Shown here: positions 1 through 7,288 of the stretch, in pieces
Layout of the letters: the number at the start of each line of letters is the position of its first letter
How positions within the stretch are numbered: position 1 is the first letter of the stretch
Position numbers and translations under genes: made by a program
Notes under the pieces: model-generated
Database searches by the model: none
What the model was told of the DNA's origin: nothing
The model's input: only the letters and a program-made list of their open reading frames with translations
From: Cloacibacterium sp. TD35
GTDB lineage: Bacteria > Bacteroidota > Bacteroidia > Flavobacteriales > Weeksellaceae
Direction of reading: 5' to 3'
Assembly: GCF_028864635.1 (NCBI RefSeq)
Contig: NZ_CP104850.1
Span: 564,001-628,000, forward strand
Length of the DNA: 64,000 nt

Positions 1-255
1 TTAGAAATGAAAAAAGCCATCGGAACTTCTATGATGATTATTTCTATGAATTCTCTTTTGGGTTTTTTAAGCTCTCAAAAAACAGAAATTAATTGGCAAT
101 TTCTTTTGATTTTCACTTCAATTGCTGTCGTTGGAATGCTCATTGGAATTCAATTAGCTAAAAAAATAGATGGCAAAAAACTGAAACCTATTTTCGGTTG
201 GTTTGTTTTGATCATGGGAATTTATATCATCATCAAAGAAGTCTTTTTTCACTAA
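1..255 (+). CDS. TauE/SafE-family sulfite exporter-like membrane protein, C-terminal part (cut by window start)
   Basis: The frame is open from the first base, so the gene starts upstream; about 84 residues are visible. The segment has two hydrophobic helices separated by a short basic loop, plus the terminal helix, with the Gly-rich IGxQLAKKI pattern and the GWFVLIMGIYII ending typical of TauE/SafE (sulfite exporter/permease) proteins. Members move sulfite, sulfonates or other sulfur compounds across the inner membrane. Its position just ahead of a persulfide dioxygenase-rhodanese gene on the same strand supports a role in sulfur traffic. A gap of about 150 bases separates it from the next gene. 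Substrate and direction of transport are not shown by the sequence. Confidence 0.75.
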   Translation, partial: LEMKKAIGTSMMIISMNSLLGFLSSQKTEINWQFLLIFTSIAVVGMLIGIQLAKKIDGKKLKPIFGWFVLIMGIYIIIKEVFFH

Positions 256-330
256 ATCTCCTTAATAGTGATTCTCTATCGAACTATGTGATTTTTGTTA
301 CAGAAATCTATTAAAATTTACCCCATTTTT

Positions 331-393
331 GTACTACAAATTACGAAGAAAAAAAGTCATAGATTTTTTGTTGTAACTTCGTAGTGTAGTAAC
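331..393 (+). promoter_or_regulatory. Inverted repeat in the leader of the persulfide dioxygenase gene
   Basis: Arms at 331-348 and 377-393 are imperfect reverse complements; the shared core is TACGAAG/CTTCGTA, flanked by ACTAC/GTAGT. A run of A and a run of T between them can extend the stem. It ends 16 bases before the ATG at 410. It could be an operator or a leader hairpin; the sequence does not decide. Confidence 0.4.
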
Positions 394-409
394 ATATAAA
401 AATATTAAG

Positions 410-1822
410 ATGAAAATAGAACAAATTTATACCGGTTGTTTAGCTCAAGGAGCTTATTACATCGTTTCTGAAGGAGAAGCAGCCATCATTGATCCATTAA
501 GAGAGGTACAACCTTATCTTGATCGATTAGCAAAAGACAATGTAAAACTCAAGTACATTTTTGAGACACATTTCCATGCAGATTTTGTATCTGGTCATGT
601 AGATTTATCTAAAAAAACGGGAGCTCCTATTATATATGGACCAACTGCCGCGCCAGAATTTGAAGCCATCGTAGCAGAAGACAATCAAATTTTTGAAATT
701 GGAAAAATAAAAATCAAAGTTCTTCACACACCTGGCCACACCATGGAAAGTTCTACCTATTTGTTGATAGACGAAAATGGTAAAAACCATGCTATTTTCT
801 CTGGTGACACTTTATTCTTAGGAGATGTAGGAAGACCTGATTTAGCTCAAAAAGCAGCAAATCTTACACAAGAAGAATTAGCAGGTTTGCTTTATGATTC
901 ACTGTACCACAAAATTCTTCCTTTAGAAGATGACATTACAGTTTATCCAGCTCATGGTGCTGGTTCTGCATGTGGAAAAAATATGCAAAAAGAGACTGTA
1001 GACACTTTAGGAAATCAAAAACAAACCAATTATGCTCTAAAACAAACCTCTAAAGAAAGTTTTATCGCTGCAGTTTTAGACGGTTTAACCGCTCCACCGA
1101 AATATTTCGGTATGAATGTAGCGATGAATAAGAAAGGTTATACCAGTTTTGATGAGGTTTTAGCAAAAGGTAAAACAGCGCTTTCTGTAGATGAATTTGA
1201 AACTGCTGCCGAAGAAACTGGAGCTTTAATATTAGACACTAGAAATGCTGCAGAATTCCATAAAGGATTCATTCCTCAATCGATTAATATCGGGTTGAAA
1301 GGAGATTTTGCACCTTGGGTTGGAAGTATGATTGTAGATGTACAACAGCCTATTCTTTTGGTATGTGATGATTGTACCGAAGAAGAAACCATTACCAGAC
1401 TTTCTAGAGTTGGGTTTGATAATGTTTTAGGATACTTAAAAGGTGGCTTTGAAAGCTGGAAAAATTCAGGAAAAGAAATAGATACTGTTCATAGAATTTT
1501 ACCAGAAGAATTTGCGGAAAAATTCAATGAAAACAGTAAGGTTATAGACGTAAGAAAAGAAGGAGAATATGCGGCAGAACATGTAAATGATGCTTATAGC
1601 AAACCATTAGCTTACATTAATGATTGGGTAGGAAACATCAATCCAGATGAACACTTCTTCTTGCATTGTGCAGGTGGTTACAGAAGCATGATTGCCGCAA
1701 GTATTTTGCAAGCAAGAGGTTATAGAAATTTCACAGAAGTAGAAGGTGGTTTTAACGGAATTAAAAAAACAGAAAAAGTTCCTACTACAGATTTTGTGTG
1801 TCAAAGTAAAACTGCATTGTAA
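410..1822 (+). CDS. Persulfide dioxygenase-rhodanese fusion (ETHE1-like metallo-beta-lactamase fold plus two rhodanese domains)
   Basis: 470 residues. Residues 1-200 form a metallo-beta-lactamase domain with H54-x-H56-x-D58, H110, D132 (in SGDTLF) and H182, the single-iron set of ETHE1-type persulfide dioxygenases, which oxidise glutathione persulfide to sulfite. Rhodanese domain 1 (about 265-355) has C319 but the loop CDDCTEEE lacks the usual arginine. Rhodanese domain 2 (about 365-455) has an intact loop CAGGYRS with C420. Such fusions couple persulfide oxidation to sulfur transfer in the cytoplasm. The stop overlaps the next ATG by one base, so the two are translated together. Assignment to MBL plus rhodanese is secure; dioxygenase activity is inferred from the family. 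Confidence 0.88.
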   Translation: MKIEQIYTGCLAQGAYYIVSEGEAAIIDPLREVQPYLDRLAKDNVKLKYIFETHFHADFVSGHVDLSKKTGAPIIYGPTAAPEFEAIVAEDNQIFEIGKIKIKVLHTPGHTMESSTYLLIDENGKNHAIFSGDTLFLGDVGRPDLAQKAANLTQEELAGLLYDSLYHKILPLEDDITVYPAHGAGSACGKNMQKETVDTLGNQKQTNYALKQTSKESFIAAVLDGLTAPPKYFGMNVAMNKKGYTSFDEVLAKGKTALSVDEFETAAEETGALILDTRNAAEFHKGFIPQSINIGLKGDFAPWVGSMIVDVQQPILLVCDDCTEEETITRLSRVGFDNVLGYLKGGFESWKNSGKEIDTVHRILPEEFAEKFNENSKVIDVRKEGEYAAEHVNDAYSKPLAYINDWVGNINPDEHFFLHCAGGYRSMIAASILQARGYRNFTEVEGGFNGIKKTEKVPTTDFVCQSKTAL

Positions 1823-2118
1823 TGAATATTTTCGAAAAAACAGGCTTCACAGGAGATAAACCTTCTGTAGTAAGCATCAAAAAAACGGATAAAGTCAACC
1901 TTTTTACCGTTGGCTTATCAGAAAAACAAGTGTTAGCAAAGCATATCACAACTATTCCTGCGACTTTAGTTTTGCTAAGAGGGAAAGTAGACTTTAACAT
2001 CTCTGGAGAAACCATCGTTTTAAGAGAAGGAGATGTTTACGAAATCCCAGTAAATGTAGAACACGAAGTGGTAGGAAGAGATATAGAAAATGTATTCTTA
2101 ATTATAAAAGAGTTATAA
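1822..2118 (+). CDS. Small cupin-domain protein
   Basis: 98 residues with a single cupin barrel: a central GKVDF/GETIVLREGDVYEIP stretch and an EHEV motif near residue 85 that matches the second cupin motif, giving at most a partial metal-ligand set. The start codon overlaps the stop of the persulfide dioxygenase gene (TAATG), and the next gene starts two bases after its stop, so it is tightly co-transcribed within the sulfur operon. Cupins of this size often act as dioxygenases or ligand sensors; a thiol-dioxygenase-like role would fit here but the residues seen do not prove it. Confidence 0.65.
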   Translation: MNIFEKTGFTGDKPSVVSIKKTDKVNLFTVGLSEKQVLAKHITTIPATLVLLRGKVDFNISGETIVLREGDVYEIPVNVEHEVVGRDIENVFLIIKEL

Positions 2119-2120
2119 AA

Positions 2121-2714
2121 TTGAATCAATTCGATCAAAATTTTTGGAATTCTCGTTGGGAAAATGGCGAAACAGGTTGGGACATAGGCGAAGCCTCTTC
2201 ACCTATCGCAGAATATTTTTTGCAAGTAGAAGATAAAGAGGTTAAAATATTAATTCCCGGTTGCGGAAATGCTCACGAAGCAGAATTGCTTTTAGAAGAA
2301 GGGTTTACAAACATCACGCTTCTAGACATTGCTCAGAAAGCTTGCGAAGTGATTTCTCAGAAATTTTCTCACCACGAAGTAGAAGTCATCTGCAAAGATT
2401 TTTTCGAACACCAAGGAAAATATGACATCATTGTAGAACAAACATTTTTCTGTGCACTTGACCCAGTGTTAAGAGCAAAATATGTAGAAAAAATGCACGA
2501 TTTACTTGCCGAAAATGGCAAAATCATTGGGGTAATGTTCAATAAAGATTTTGGGAATCCGTTTCCTCCATTTGGTGGAAATATAGAGGAATATAAATCT
2601 CTTTTCAGCGAAAAATTTGAGATTAAAACAATAGAAAACTGCCACAACAGTATAAAACTGAGACAAAACACTGAAGTATTCATTAACTTCACTAAAAAAC
2701 AAAACTCACCATAA
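2121..2714 (+). CDS. SAM-dependent thiol methyltransferase of the TPMT family
   Basis: 197 residues. The N-terminal FWNSRWENGETGWD block is the hallmark of thiopurine S-methyltransferase-type enzymes, followed by a Rossmann SAM-binding motif (ILIPGCGNAHEAELL, about residues 46-60) and LLDIAQKA. The start is TTG, two bases after the preceding stop; no ATG gives the full N-terminal block, so TTG is chosen. Members transfer methyl groups to sulfur, selenium or tellurium. In this operon the natural substrate may be an inorganic or low-molecular-weight thiol, which is inference from context. Confidence 0.75.
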   Translation: MNQFDQNFWNSRWENGETGWDIGEASSPIAEYFLQVEDKEVKILIPGCGNAHEAELLLEEGFTNITLLDIAQKACEVISQKFSHHEVEVICKDFFEHQGKYDIIVEQTFFCALDPVLRAKYVEKMHDLLAENGKIIGVMFNKDFGNPFPPFGGNIEEYKSLFSEKFEIKTIENCHNSIKLRQNTEVFINFTKKQNSP

Positions 2715-2725
2715 AACAAAAAAAT

Positions 2726-2929
2726 ATGAAAAAAAACATGGGAGCAACAGACAAGTACATTAGACTTTTCGTTGCATTAATTTTAGCCGTTTTGGTTTAC
2801 CTAAAAGTAATTGAAGGAACTTGGGGAATCGCAGCAACCGCAGTTGCATTCGTTTTTCTATTAACTGGAGCCATCGGCTTTTGTCCGCTTTATACTTTAT
2901 TTGGCATTAACACTTGCAAAAAAGAGTAA
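2726..2929 (+). CDS. DUF2892 (YgaP-type) small membrane protein
   Basis: 67 residues with two transmembrane helices (about 12-30 and 33-53), separated by a short GTWG turn. The ending CPLYTLFGINTC is the DUF2892 signature found as the membrane part of the YgaP rhodanese and as stand-alone genes beside rhodaneses. It lies 11 bases after the methyltransferase gene. The two conserved cysteines may carry or relay sulfane sulfur at the membrane; that role is inferred from family context. Confidence 0.75.
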   Translation: MKKNMGATDKYIRLFVALILAVLVYLKVIEGTWGIAATAVAFVFLLTGAIGFCPLYTLFGINTCKKE

Positions 2930-2938
2930 AAATTAAAT

Positions 2939-2974
2939 TTTTGCCAAAGTTAACTTTTAAAAACTTTGGCAAAA
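2939..2974 (+). promoter_or_regulatory. Strong hairpin inside the sulfur operon
   Basis: Thirteen-base perfect arms TTTTGCCAAAGTT (2939-2951) and AACTTTGGCAAAA (2962-2974) with a 10-base loop lie between two co-directional genes. No T-tract follows on the + strand, so it is more likely an mRNA stability or processing element than a simple terminator. Confidence 0.55.
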
Positions 2975-2987
2975 TTCATCAAAAATT

Positions 2988-3191
2988 ATGGAAAATTTTA
3001 TCAAAAAATACAAACTAGGACTCATCGGAATCGTATTAGGCGGCATTTTAGGTTATGCTTATTACCATTTTATTGGGTGCAATACAGGAACTTGTGCCAT
3101 CACTTCTAAACCATTCAACAGTTCAGTTTATGGTATGGTAATGGGCTATCTTATTCTTTCAACTTTCGAAAAAACAAAAGAAAATAAATAA
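2988..3191 (+). CDS. DUF6132-type small membrane protein
   Basis: 67 residues with two hydrophobic helices (about 9-27 and 45-58). Between them lies GCNTGTCAITSKPF, matching the pattern of DUF6132 proteins (GCxTGxCxIT), again with two conserved cysteines. It is separated from the upstream gene by the hairpin at 2939-2974, and from the rhodanese downstream by four bases. Such genes are often neighbours of rhodaneses and thioredoxins in Bacteroidota. No function is established. Confidence 0.65.
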   Translation: MENFIKKYKLGLIGIVLGGILGYAYYHFIGCNTGTCAITSKPFNSSVYGMVMGYLILSTFEKTKENK

Positions 3192-3195
3192 AAAC

Positions 3196-3507
3196 ATGTT
3201 AGGATTTTTAAAAAACTTATTCGGCGGTAAAAGTGTAGACTACGCAGAGTTAGTAAAAAATGGTGCACAAATTATAGACGTAAGAACACCTGCAGAATTT
3301 AATGGTGGTCATGTAAAAGGGGCTAAAAACGTTCCGCTACAATCATTAAACCAAAATCTGGGGAAAATCAATAAAAACAAACCTGTAATCACATGTTGTG
3401 CAAGTGGCGCAAGAAGTGCTGCCGCAAAAAGCATTTTACTCAATAGCGGATTTACAGAAGTTTATAACGGCGGCGGCTGGATGAGCCTTAAAAACAAATT
3501 ATCATAA
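3196..3507 (+). CDS. Single-domain rhodanese-like sulfurtransferase
   Basis: 103 residues: one rhodanese domain with the IIDVRTPAEFNGGHVKGAKNVPL block and the active-site loop CCASGARS, in which the second cysteine is the expected persulfide carrier. The first 10 residues are hydrophobic but too short for a clear signal peptide, so it is probably cytoplasmic or membrane-edge. It sits between two small cysteine-bearing membrane proteins, which suggests sulfane-sulfur relay in this operon. Confidence 0.85.
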   Translation: MLGFLKNLFGGKSVDYAELVKNGAQIIDVRTPAEFNGGHVKGAKNVPLQSLNQNLGKINKNKPVITCCASGARSAAAKSILLNSGFTEVYNGGGWMSLKNKLS

Positions 3508-3508
3508 A

Positions 3509-3706
3509 ATGAGAAATTTCTTTAACGATTGGAATCTGAGAAGAATTGTTTATCTGATTGGTGGTCTGTGGATTATTGCACAATCATTTATGGATAAAAT
3601 GTGGTATCTAATTCCATTTGGGTTATATTTTGTTGCCATGTCTGTGTTTAAATTTGGTTGCGCATCAGGAAATTGTACTGTCAGAAATCATAAAAACTCA
3701 GCATAG
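3509..3706 (+). CDS. Small two-helix membrane protein with C-terminal cysteines
   Basis: 65 residues starting one base after the rhodanese stop. Two hydrophobic segments (about 11-26 and 30-48) are followed by FKFGCASGNC, a cysteine pair placed like that of DUF2892 proteins. It resembles the gene at 2726 in design though not closely in sequence. It probably works with the rhodanese upstream; no function is proven. Confidence 0.6.
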   Translation: MRNFFNDWNLRRIVYLIGGLWIIAQSFMDKMWYLIPFGLYFVAMSVFKFGCASGNCTVRNHKNSA

Positions 3707-3725
3707 TTTCTCTTTCTTTTTTTAG

Positions 3726-3733
3726 TAAATTTG
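3726..3733 (+). promoter_or_regulatory. Predicted promoter -7 box for the thioredoxin gene
   Basis: TAAATTTG matches the Bacteroidota -7 consensus TAnnTTTG and lies 28 bases before the ATG at 3762, in the only sizeable gap before the thioredoxin gene. A weak TTTC sits about 16 bases upstream as a possible -33 element. Confidence 0.5.
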
Positions 3734-3761
3734 TTTTTAACATTTTATAAAACAAAGAGAT

Positions 3762-4061
3762 ATGTCACAAAAATTTCAAGAAATCATCAGTTCTGAAAAA
3801 CCAGTGTTAATAGATTTTTTTGCAGTATGGTGCCAGCCATGTAGAGTACAATCCTCTGTATTAGTCACTGTAAAAGAACAAGTAGGAGATAATGCCAGAA
3901 TTATAAAAATAGATGTAGACCAATATCCAGAAATCGCTTCTCAATATAATGTAAGAGGAGTTCCTACCCTTGCTCTTTTTAAAAAAGGTGAAATGCTTTG
4001 GAGAGAAAGTGGCGTACATGATGTAAATACATTGGTTAGTCTTATCAATCAACATAGCTAA
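3762..4061 (+). CDS. Thioredoxin-family protein with a WCQPC active site
   Basis: 99 residues, the length of classical thioredoxin without a signal peptide, so cytoplasmic. The active site is W23-C24-Q25-P26-C27-R28; the usual WCGPC glycine is replaced by glutamine, which may shift redox potential or partner choice. The cis-proline lies in RGVPTLALF. It follows the sulfur operon but has its own promoter-like box, and the araC-type gene begins nine bases after it. The likely role is reduction of persulfides or disulfides made by the upstream enzymes. Confidence 0.85.
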   Translation: MSQKFQEIISSEKPVLIDFFAVWCQPCRVQSSVLVTVKEQVGDNARIIKIDVDQYPEIASQYNVRGVPTLALFKKGEMLWRESGVHDVNTLVSLINQHS

Positions 4062-4070
4062 TTCATTTTA

Positions 4071-4952
4071 ATGAATAATTTTCCTGTTTATAGCGCTTGT
4101 GATTTAATTTCTACTGAAAATTCAGAAAGTGAAATAGTAGTTCATGAATTGCAAGATTTATTGACAGAAAAAAGCTTTATTCCAGAAAAACCACACCGTC
4201 ACACTTTTCATCAGATTTTGTATGTAGAAGAAGGCGCAGGAATTCATAAAATAGATTTCGAAGACTATAGCATGAATGCACCAATTATCTATTTCATTTC
4301 TGCGGGACAAGTACATAATCTGGAATTCAAAAAACAATTTGCCAAAGGTTATTTAATTAACTTCAATGCAGAGTTTTTCACCTCATTTCTTGCAAAATCT
4401 CACTGTATAGACCAGTTACCATTTTTCAGAATTAATGGAAACTTCACTTCTTACCAAATCAAAAAAGAAAAAGCTGAAGAACTACAAGAAATTTTTGATA
4501 AAATTAATTTTGAATACAAACAACAAAAAAGAAAATCCGAAGATTTAATCAGGATTTATCTTCTCGAACTGTTTTACTTCATCTTAAATGACGAAGAAAA
4601 CACAGACGAAAACGTAAATATTACCAATCAAAGAATTTTAATCAATAAATTCCAAAAGCTAGTAGAAGAAAACTACTCTGCCGAACATTATCCCAAATTT
4701 TATGCAGACAAGCTTGCTATTACCGCAAATTACCTCAATTTCGTGTGTAGAACCTTTTCCGGCAAAAAAGCTGGAGAAACCATCAGAAACAGGATTATTC
4801 TAGAAGCTAAAAGACTGCTCATCAACTCAGAATTAAGCATTTCACAGATTTCATTTCAATTAGGTTTTGAAGACAATTCTTATTTTACAAAGTTTTTCAA
4901 AACCCACGCTAAGATTTCGCCTTCCGAATTCAGACAGCATATTAATAAATAA
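4071..4952 (+). CDS. AraC-family transcriptional regulator
   Basis: 293 residues. The N-terminal half is an AraC-type cupin sensing domain with PHRHTFHQILYVEEGAG near residues 41-57. The C-terminal 100 residues hold the double helix-turn-helix, including ITANYLNFVCRTFSG and SISQISFQLGFEDNSYFTKFFK, the classic AraC signature. It lies nine bases after the thioredoxin gene, so the two probably form one transcript. Its target may be this sulfur/thioredoxin locus, which is inference. A hairpin with a T-run closes the unit at 5062-5100. Confidence 0.85.
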   Translation: MNNFPVYSACDLISTENSESEIVVHELQDLLTEKSFIPEKPHRHTFHQILYVEEGAGIHKIDFEDYSMNAPIIYFISAGQVHNLEFKKQFAKGYLINFNAEFFTSFLAKSHCIDQLPFFRINGNFTSYQIKKEKAEELQEIFDKINFEYKQQKRKSEDLIRIYLLELFYFILNDEENTDENVNITNQRILINKFQKLVEENYSAEHYPKFYADKLAITANYLNFVCRTFSGKKAGETIRNRIILEAKRLLINSELSISQISFQLGFEDNSYFTKFFKTHAKISPSEFRQHINK

Positions 4953-5061
4953 AAATTACCATTTTCCGAAGATTTTTTACAAGAATTTATTGCAATTCTT
5001 AGCATACCTTTGTACTGTAAAATTACACACAAGACAAACGCAAAACTTTTCATATTTTTAT

Positions 5062-5100
5062 AAAAACGCAACTAAAATCATAAAATTTTGTTGCGTTTTT
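5062..5100 (+). terminator. Rho-independent terminator after the AraC-type gene
   Basis: Arms AAAAACGCAAC (5062-5072) and GTTGCGTTTTT (5090-5100) pair perfectly and can be extended by AAAA/TTTT inside; the right arm ends in a T-run. Confidence 0.75.
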
Positions 5101-5233
5101 CCTTTACAAACCCCTTCTATAAAGCGTTTTCTGACTTTGGCACGGAAATAGAATACCTCATAACAGCAACCCTAAGTTTTTCAATGCAAGACTTTAGAAG
5201 CAGCCAAGAAAAACTTATTTAAACATATATAAT

Positions 5234-6139
5234 ATGAGAAAATTTTATTTTTTATTAGCCGCTTTCATCGCATTAGGATTTAGTGCACAAGAAGCAGGAA
5301 AAGCTGGAGAATTATTAAAAAACGAAGCGAGCAAAACCGAAACTTCTGCAAAAAATGAAGCTTTCGGCAGAAATAACTCTCAAGATAAATCTTCAGTTTT
5401 TAGAAATGATAATGGTTTTAGAAATTCTACAGAAAAATCAAGACCTAATTATAATTGGAACCAAAATTACGCTTATGGTTACGCCGAAGTTTTCTTAAGA
5501 ATTCCAGAGCAAGGTTACTTTAGCATAGAAATTGGTGACCAAAAAATTTCTAACGCATCAGGTAAATTTAGATTTTTTGACTTGATGCCAGGAAACAACG
5601 TCATTTCTATCTATGAAAGAAATTTCCTAGTTTACAGAACCAGAATCAATATTAAAAATAATACCAGATTGGTTTTAGACTATTTCACACATCAAGGTTT
5701 ATATCTTCTAGGAACTTACAACCTAAGAAACAACCACGGAAATGTTTGGAATGACACTTGGAACAGTCCTTACGGAAATGGAAACGGAAATTCTTGGGAT
5801 CCTTATGATGATTATCAAAACGATTACGGATACGGAGATGCTTACGGAAATGTAATGAGCGATAGAGAATTTTCTTCTTTCATACAAATGTTGAAAAAAC
5901 AAAGTTTTGATGACAGAAGATTAGATTTTATAAAAAGCCAACTCAATAAAACTGATTTCAACACAAGACAAATCAAAGCGATGATGAAAGAATTTAGTTT
6001 TGATAAAAACAGATTAGAATTTGCAAAAATGGCGTATAGAAATTGTGTAGACAAAAGAAACTATTTTGAATTATACGACGCATTTGACTTTGAAAGTTAC
6101 GCCAGAGATTTGAACAAATTTGTTCAAAACCAAAGATAA
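5234..6139 (+). CDS. Secreted DUF4476-domain protein
   Basis: 301 residues with a signal peptide ending in GFSAQ (about residue 19), so exported. Residues 20-85 are polar and Asn/Ser-rich. Residues 85-165 look like a beta-rich fold (AEVFLRIPEQGYFSIEIGDQ). A Gly/Asn/Tyr-rich linker follows (about 172-205), then a helical C-terminal DUF4476 domain (about 208-298) with the repeated pattern FSFDKNRLEFAKMAYRNC. DUF4476 proteins are common and uncharacterised in Bacteroidota. It stands alone between two terminators. Confidence 0.8.
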   Translation: MRKFYFLLAAFIALGFSAQEAGKAGELLKNEASKTETSAKNEAFGRNNSQDKSSVFRNDNGFRNSTEKSRPNYNWNQNYAYGYAEVFLRIPEQGYFSIEIGDQKISNASGKFRFFDLMPGNNVISIYERNFLVYRTRINIKNNTRLVLDYFTHQGLYLLGTYNLRNNHGNVWNDTWNSPYGNGNGNSWDPYDDYQNDYGYGDAYGNVMSDREFSSFIQMLKKQSFDDRRLDFIKSQLNKTDFNTRQIKAMMKEFSFDKNRLEFAKMAYRNCVDKRNYFELYDAFDFESYARDLNKFVQNQR

Positions 6140-6164
6140 CCCAATCATTCATTCATATATACAA

Positions 6165-6200
6165 AAAGTCGGTTTCAGAAACTCTGAAGCCGACTTTCTT
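6165..6200. terminator. Bidirectional terminator between convergent genes
   Basis: A 15-base stem, 6165-6179 with 6183-6197, has a three-base loop and flanking A/T runs. It can serve both the DUF4476 gene (+) and the DUF3365 gene (-). Confidence 0.85.
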
Positions 6201-6218
6201 TATAGGGAAATACTTCAT

Positions 6219-6797
6219 TTAGTTCGGTTTAATCACCATCAAACCTCGCATTTCATTCTCTTGATATCCTGTTGCTTTATCATTAGGATAGAGTGATTTT
6301 ATTTTCGCTAAGGTTTCTGGTTTTATATCTTTTTCAGAGCCATGACATTGCAAACACATACTGTTTGTGGTAATTGGCGCATAAAAAACTCCATTATCAA
6401 ATTTTGCTTCTAATTTTTGTTTCAAAACAAGTTGTTCTTTAAAAAAATCAATATATTTTCTTTCTGTTTCATTTGCTGCATTATCAGGATTTCTATTTTT
6501 ATCAGAAACTCTTTTTATCGTGACATTATGCTGGTCTTCCAACTGTTTGGTGAGCGGAATGGCGTTTACATTACAAAATTCTAAAGCATTTTCGGCTCCT
6601 TTTTCAGAAATTTTCTGCGTAAGATTGGTCACCAAATTCTTTTTGGTTTCTTCGGCGATTTTTTTAAAATCAGCTTTCGTTAATTGTTTTTGCGGAATAA
6701 TTTCCTTGGGCAAAACACCTTTATTTCCCGTTTCTTTGGAACATTGAATCAAAAACATTCCTGAAACAGCGAGCGTTAAGTAAATTCTGGTTTTCAT
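6219..6797 (-). CDS. DUF3365 (Tll0287-like) haem-binding lipoprotein
   Basis: 192 residues. A lipoprotein signal ends in FLIQC (Cys19). The rest matches the Tll0287-like/DUF3365 family: helical region with EFCNVNAIPLTKQL, then a C-terminal CLQCHG c-type haem motif (about residues 150-155), followed by YPNDKATGYQENEMRGL. Such domains often act as periplasmic haem sensors or electron carriers; here the domain is free-standing and lipid-anchored. Monocistronic. Confidence 0.8.
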   Translation of the reverse strand: MKTRIYLTLAVSGMFLIQCSKETGNKGVLPKEIIPQKQLTKADFKKIAEETKKNLVTNLTQKISEKGAENALEFCNVNAIPLTKQLEDQHNVTIKRVSDKNRNPDNAANETERKYIDFFKEQLVLKQKLEAKFDNGVFYAPITTNSMCLQCHGSEKDIKPETLAKIKSLYPNDKATGYQENEMRGLMVIKPN

Positions 6798-6874
6798 AAT
6801 TGTTTTTTCAAATTTGTGAATTTAATGTTTTATTGAGCGTAACTTTTGTTACTTTTACCCAAAGTTAATGAATT

Positions 6875-7288
6875 ATGAAAAATTTTTTTACAATTATTTT
6901 GTTATCAAGTTTCGGCATCTTTTTCTCTCAAGAAAAAGACATGTTGAAAGTTTTACATGAACAACAAACCGCTTGGAACAATGGTGACATTGAGGGCTTT
7001 ATGAAAGGATACTGGAAAAATGATTCACTGCTTTTTATCGGCTCGAAAGGCCCGACTTACGGTTGGCAAAAAACATTAGACAACTACAAAAAAACTTATC
7101 CCAATAAAGAAATGATGGGTATTCTAGAATTTTCTGACATTCAAGTGAAAATGCTGGGCAAAAAACATGCTTATGTTTTTGGAAAGTGGAAACTCATCCG
7201 TGCAAATGACACTCCTAATGGAATTTACACTTTGGTTTTTCAGAAATTTAATGACGGCTGGAAAATTATTTCAGACCATACAAATTAA
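6875..7288 (+). CDS. Exported SnoaL/NTF2-like (DUF4440) protein
   Basis: 137 residues with a signal peptide ending near FFSQ (residue 19). The rest is one cone-shaped NTF2-like domain: VLHEQQTAWNNGDIEGFMKGYW at the start and GWKIISDHTN at the end are typical of DUF4440/SnoaL-like proteins. No catalytic residues can be assigned. Its 3' end overlaps the convergent nitrilase gene by 23 bases. Confidence 0.8.
   Translation: MKNFFTIILLSSFGIFFSQEKDMLKVLHEQQTAWNNGDIEGFMKGYWKNDSLLFIGSKGPTYGWQKTLDNYKKTYPNKEMMGILEFSDIQVKMLGKKHAYVFGKWKLIRANDTPNGIYTLVFQKFNDGWKIISDHTN

Noticed and set aside
4867-5151. 94-residue frame overlapping the end of the AraC-type gene and the gap after it
   Set aside because: It lies in another frame of a real gene, crosses a terminator and has no protein-like pattern.
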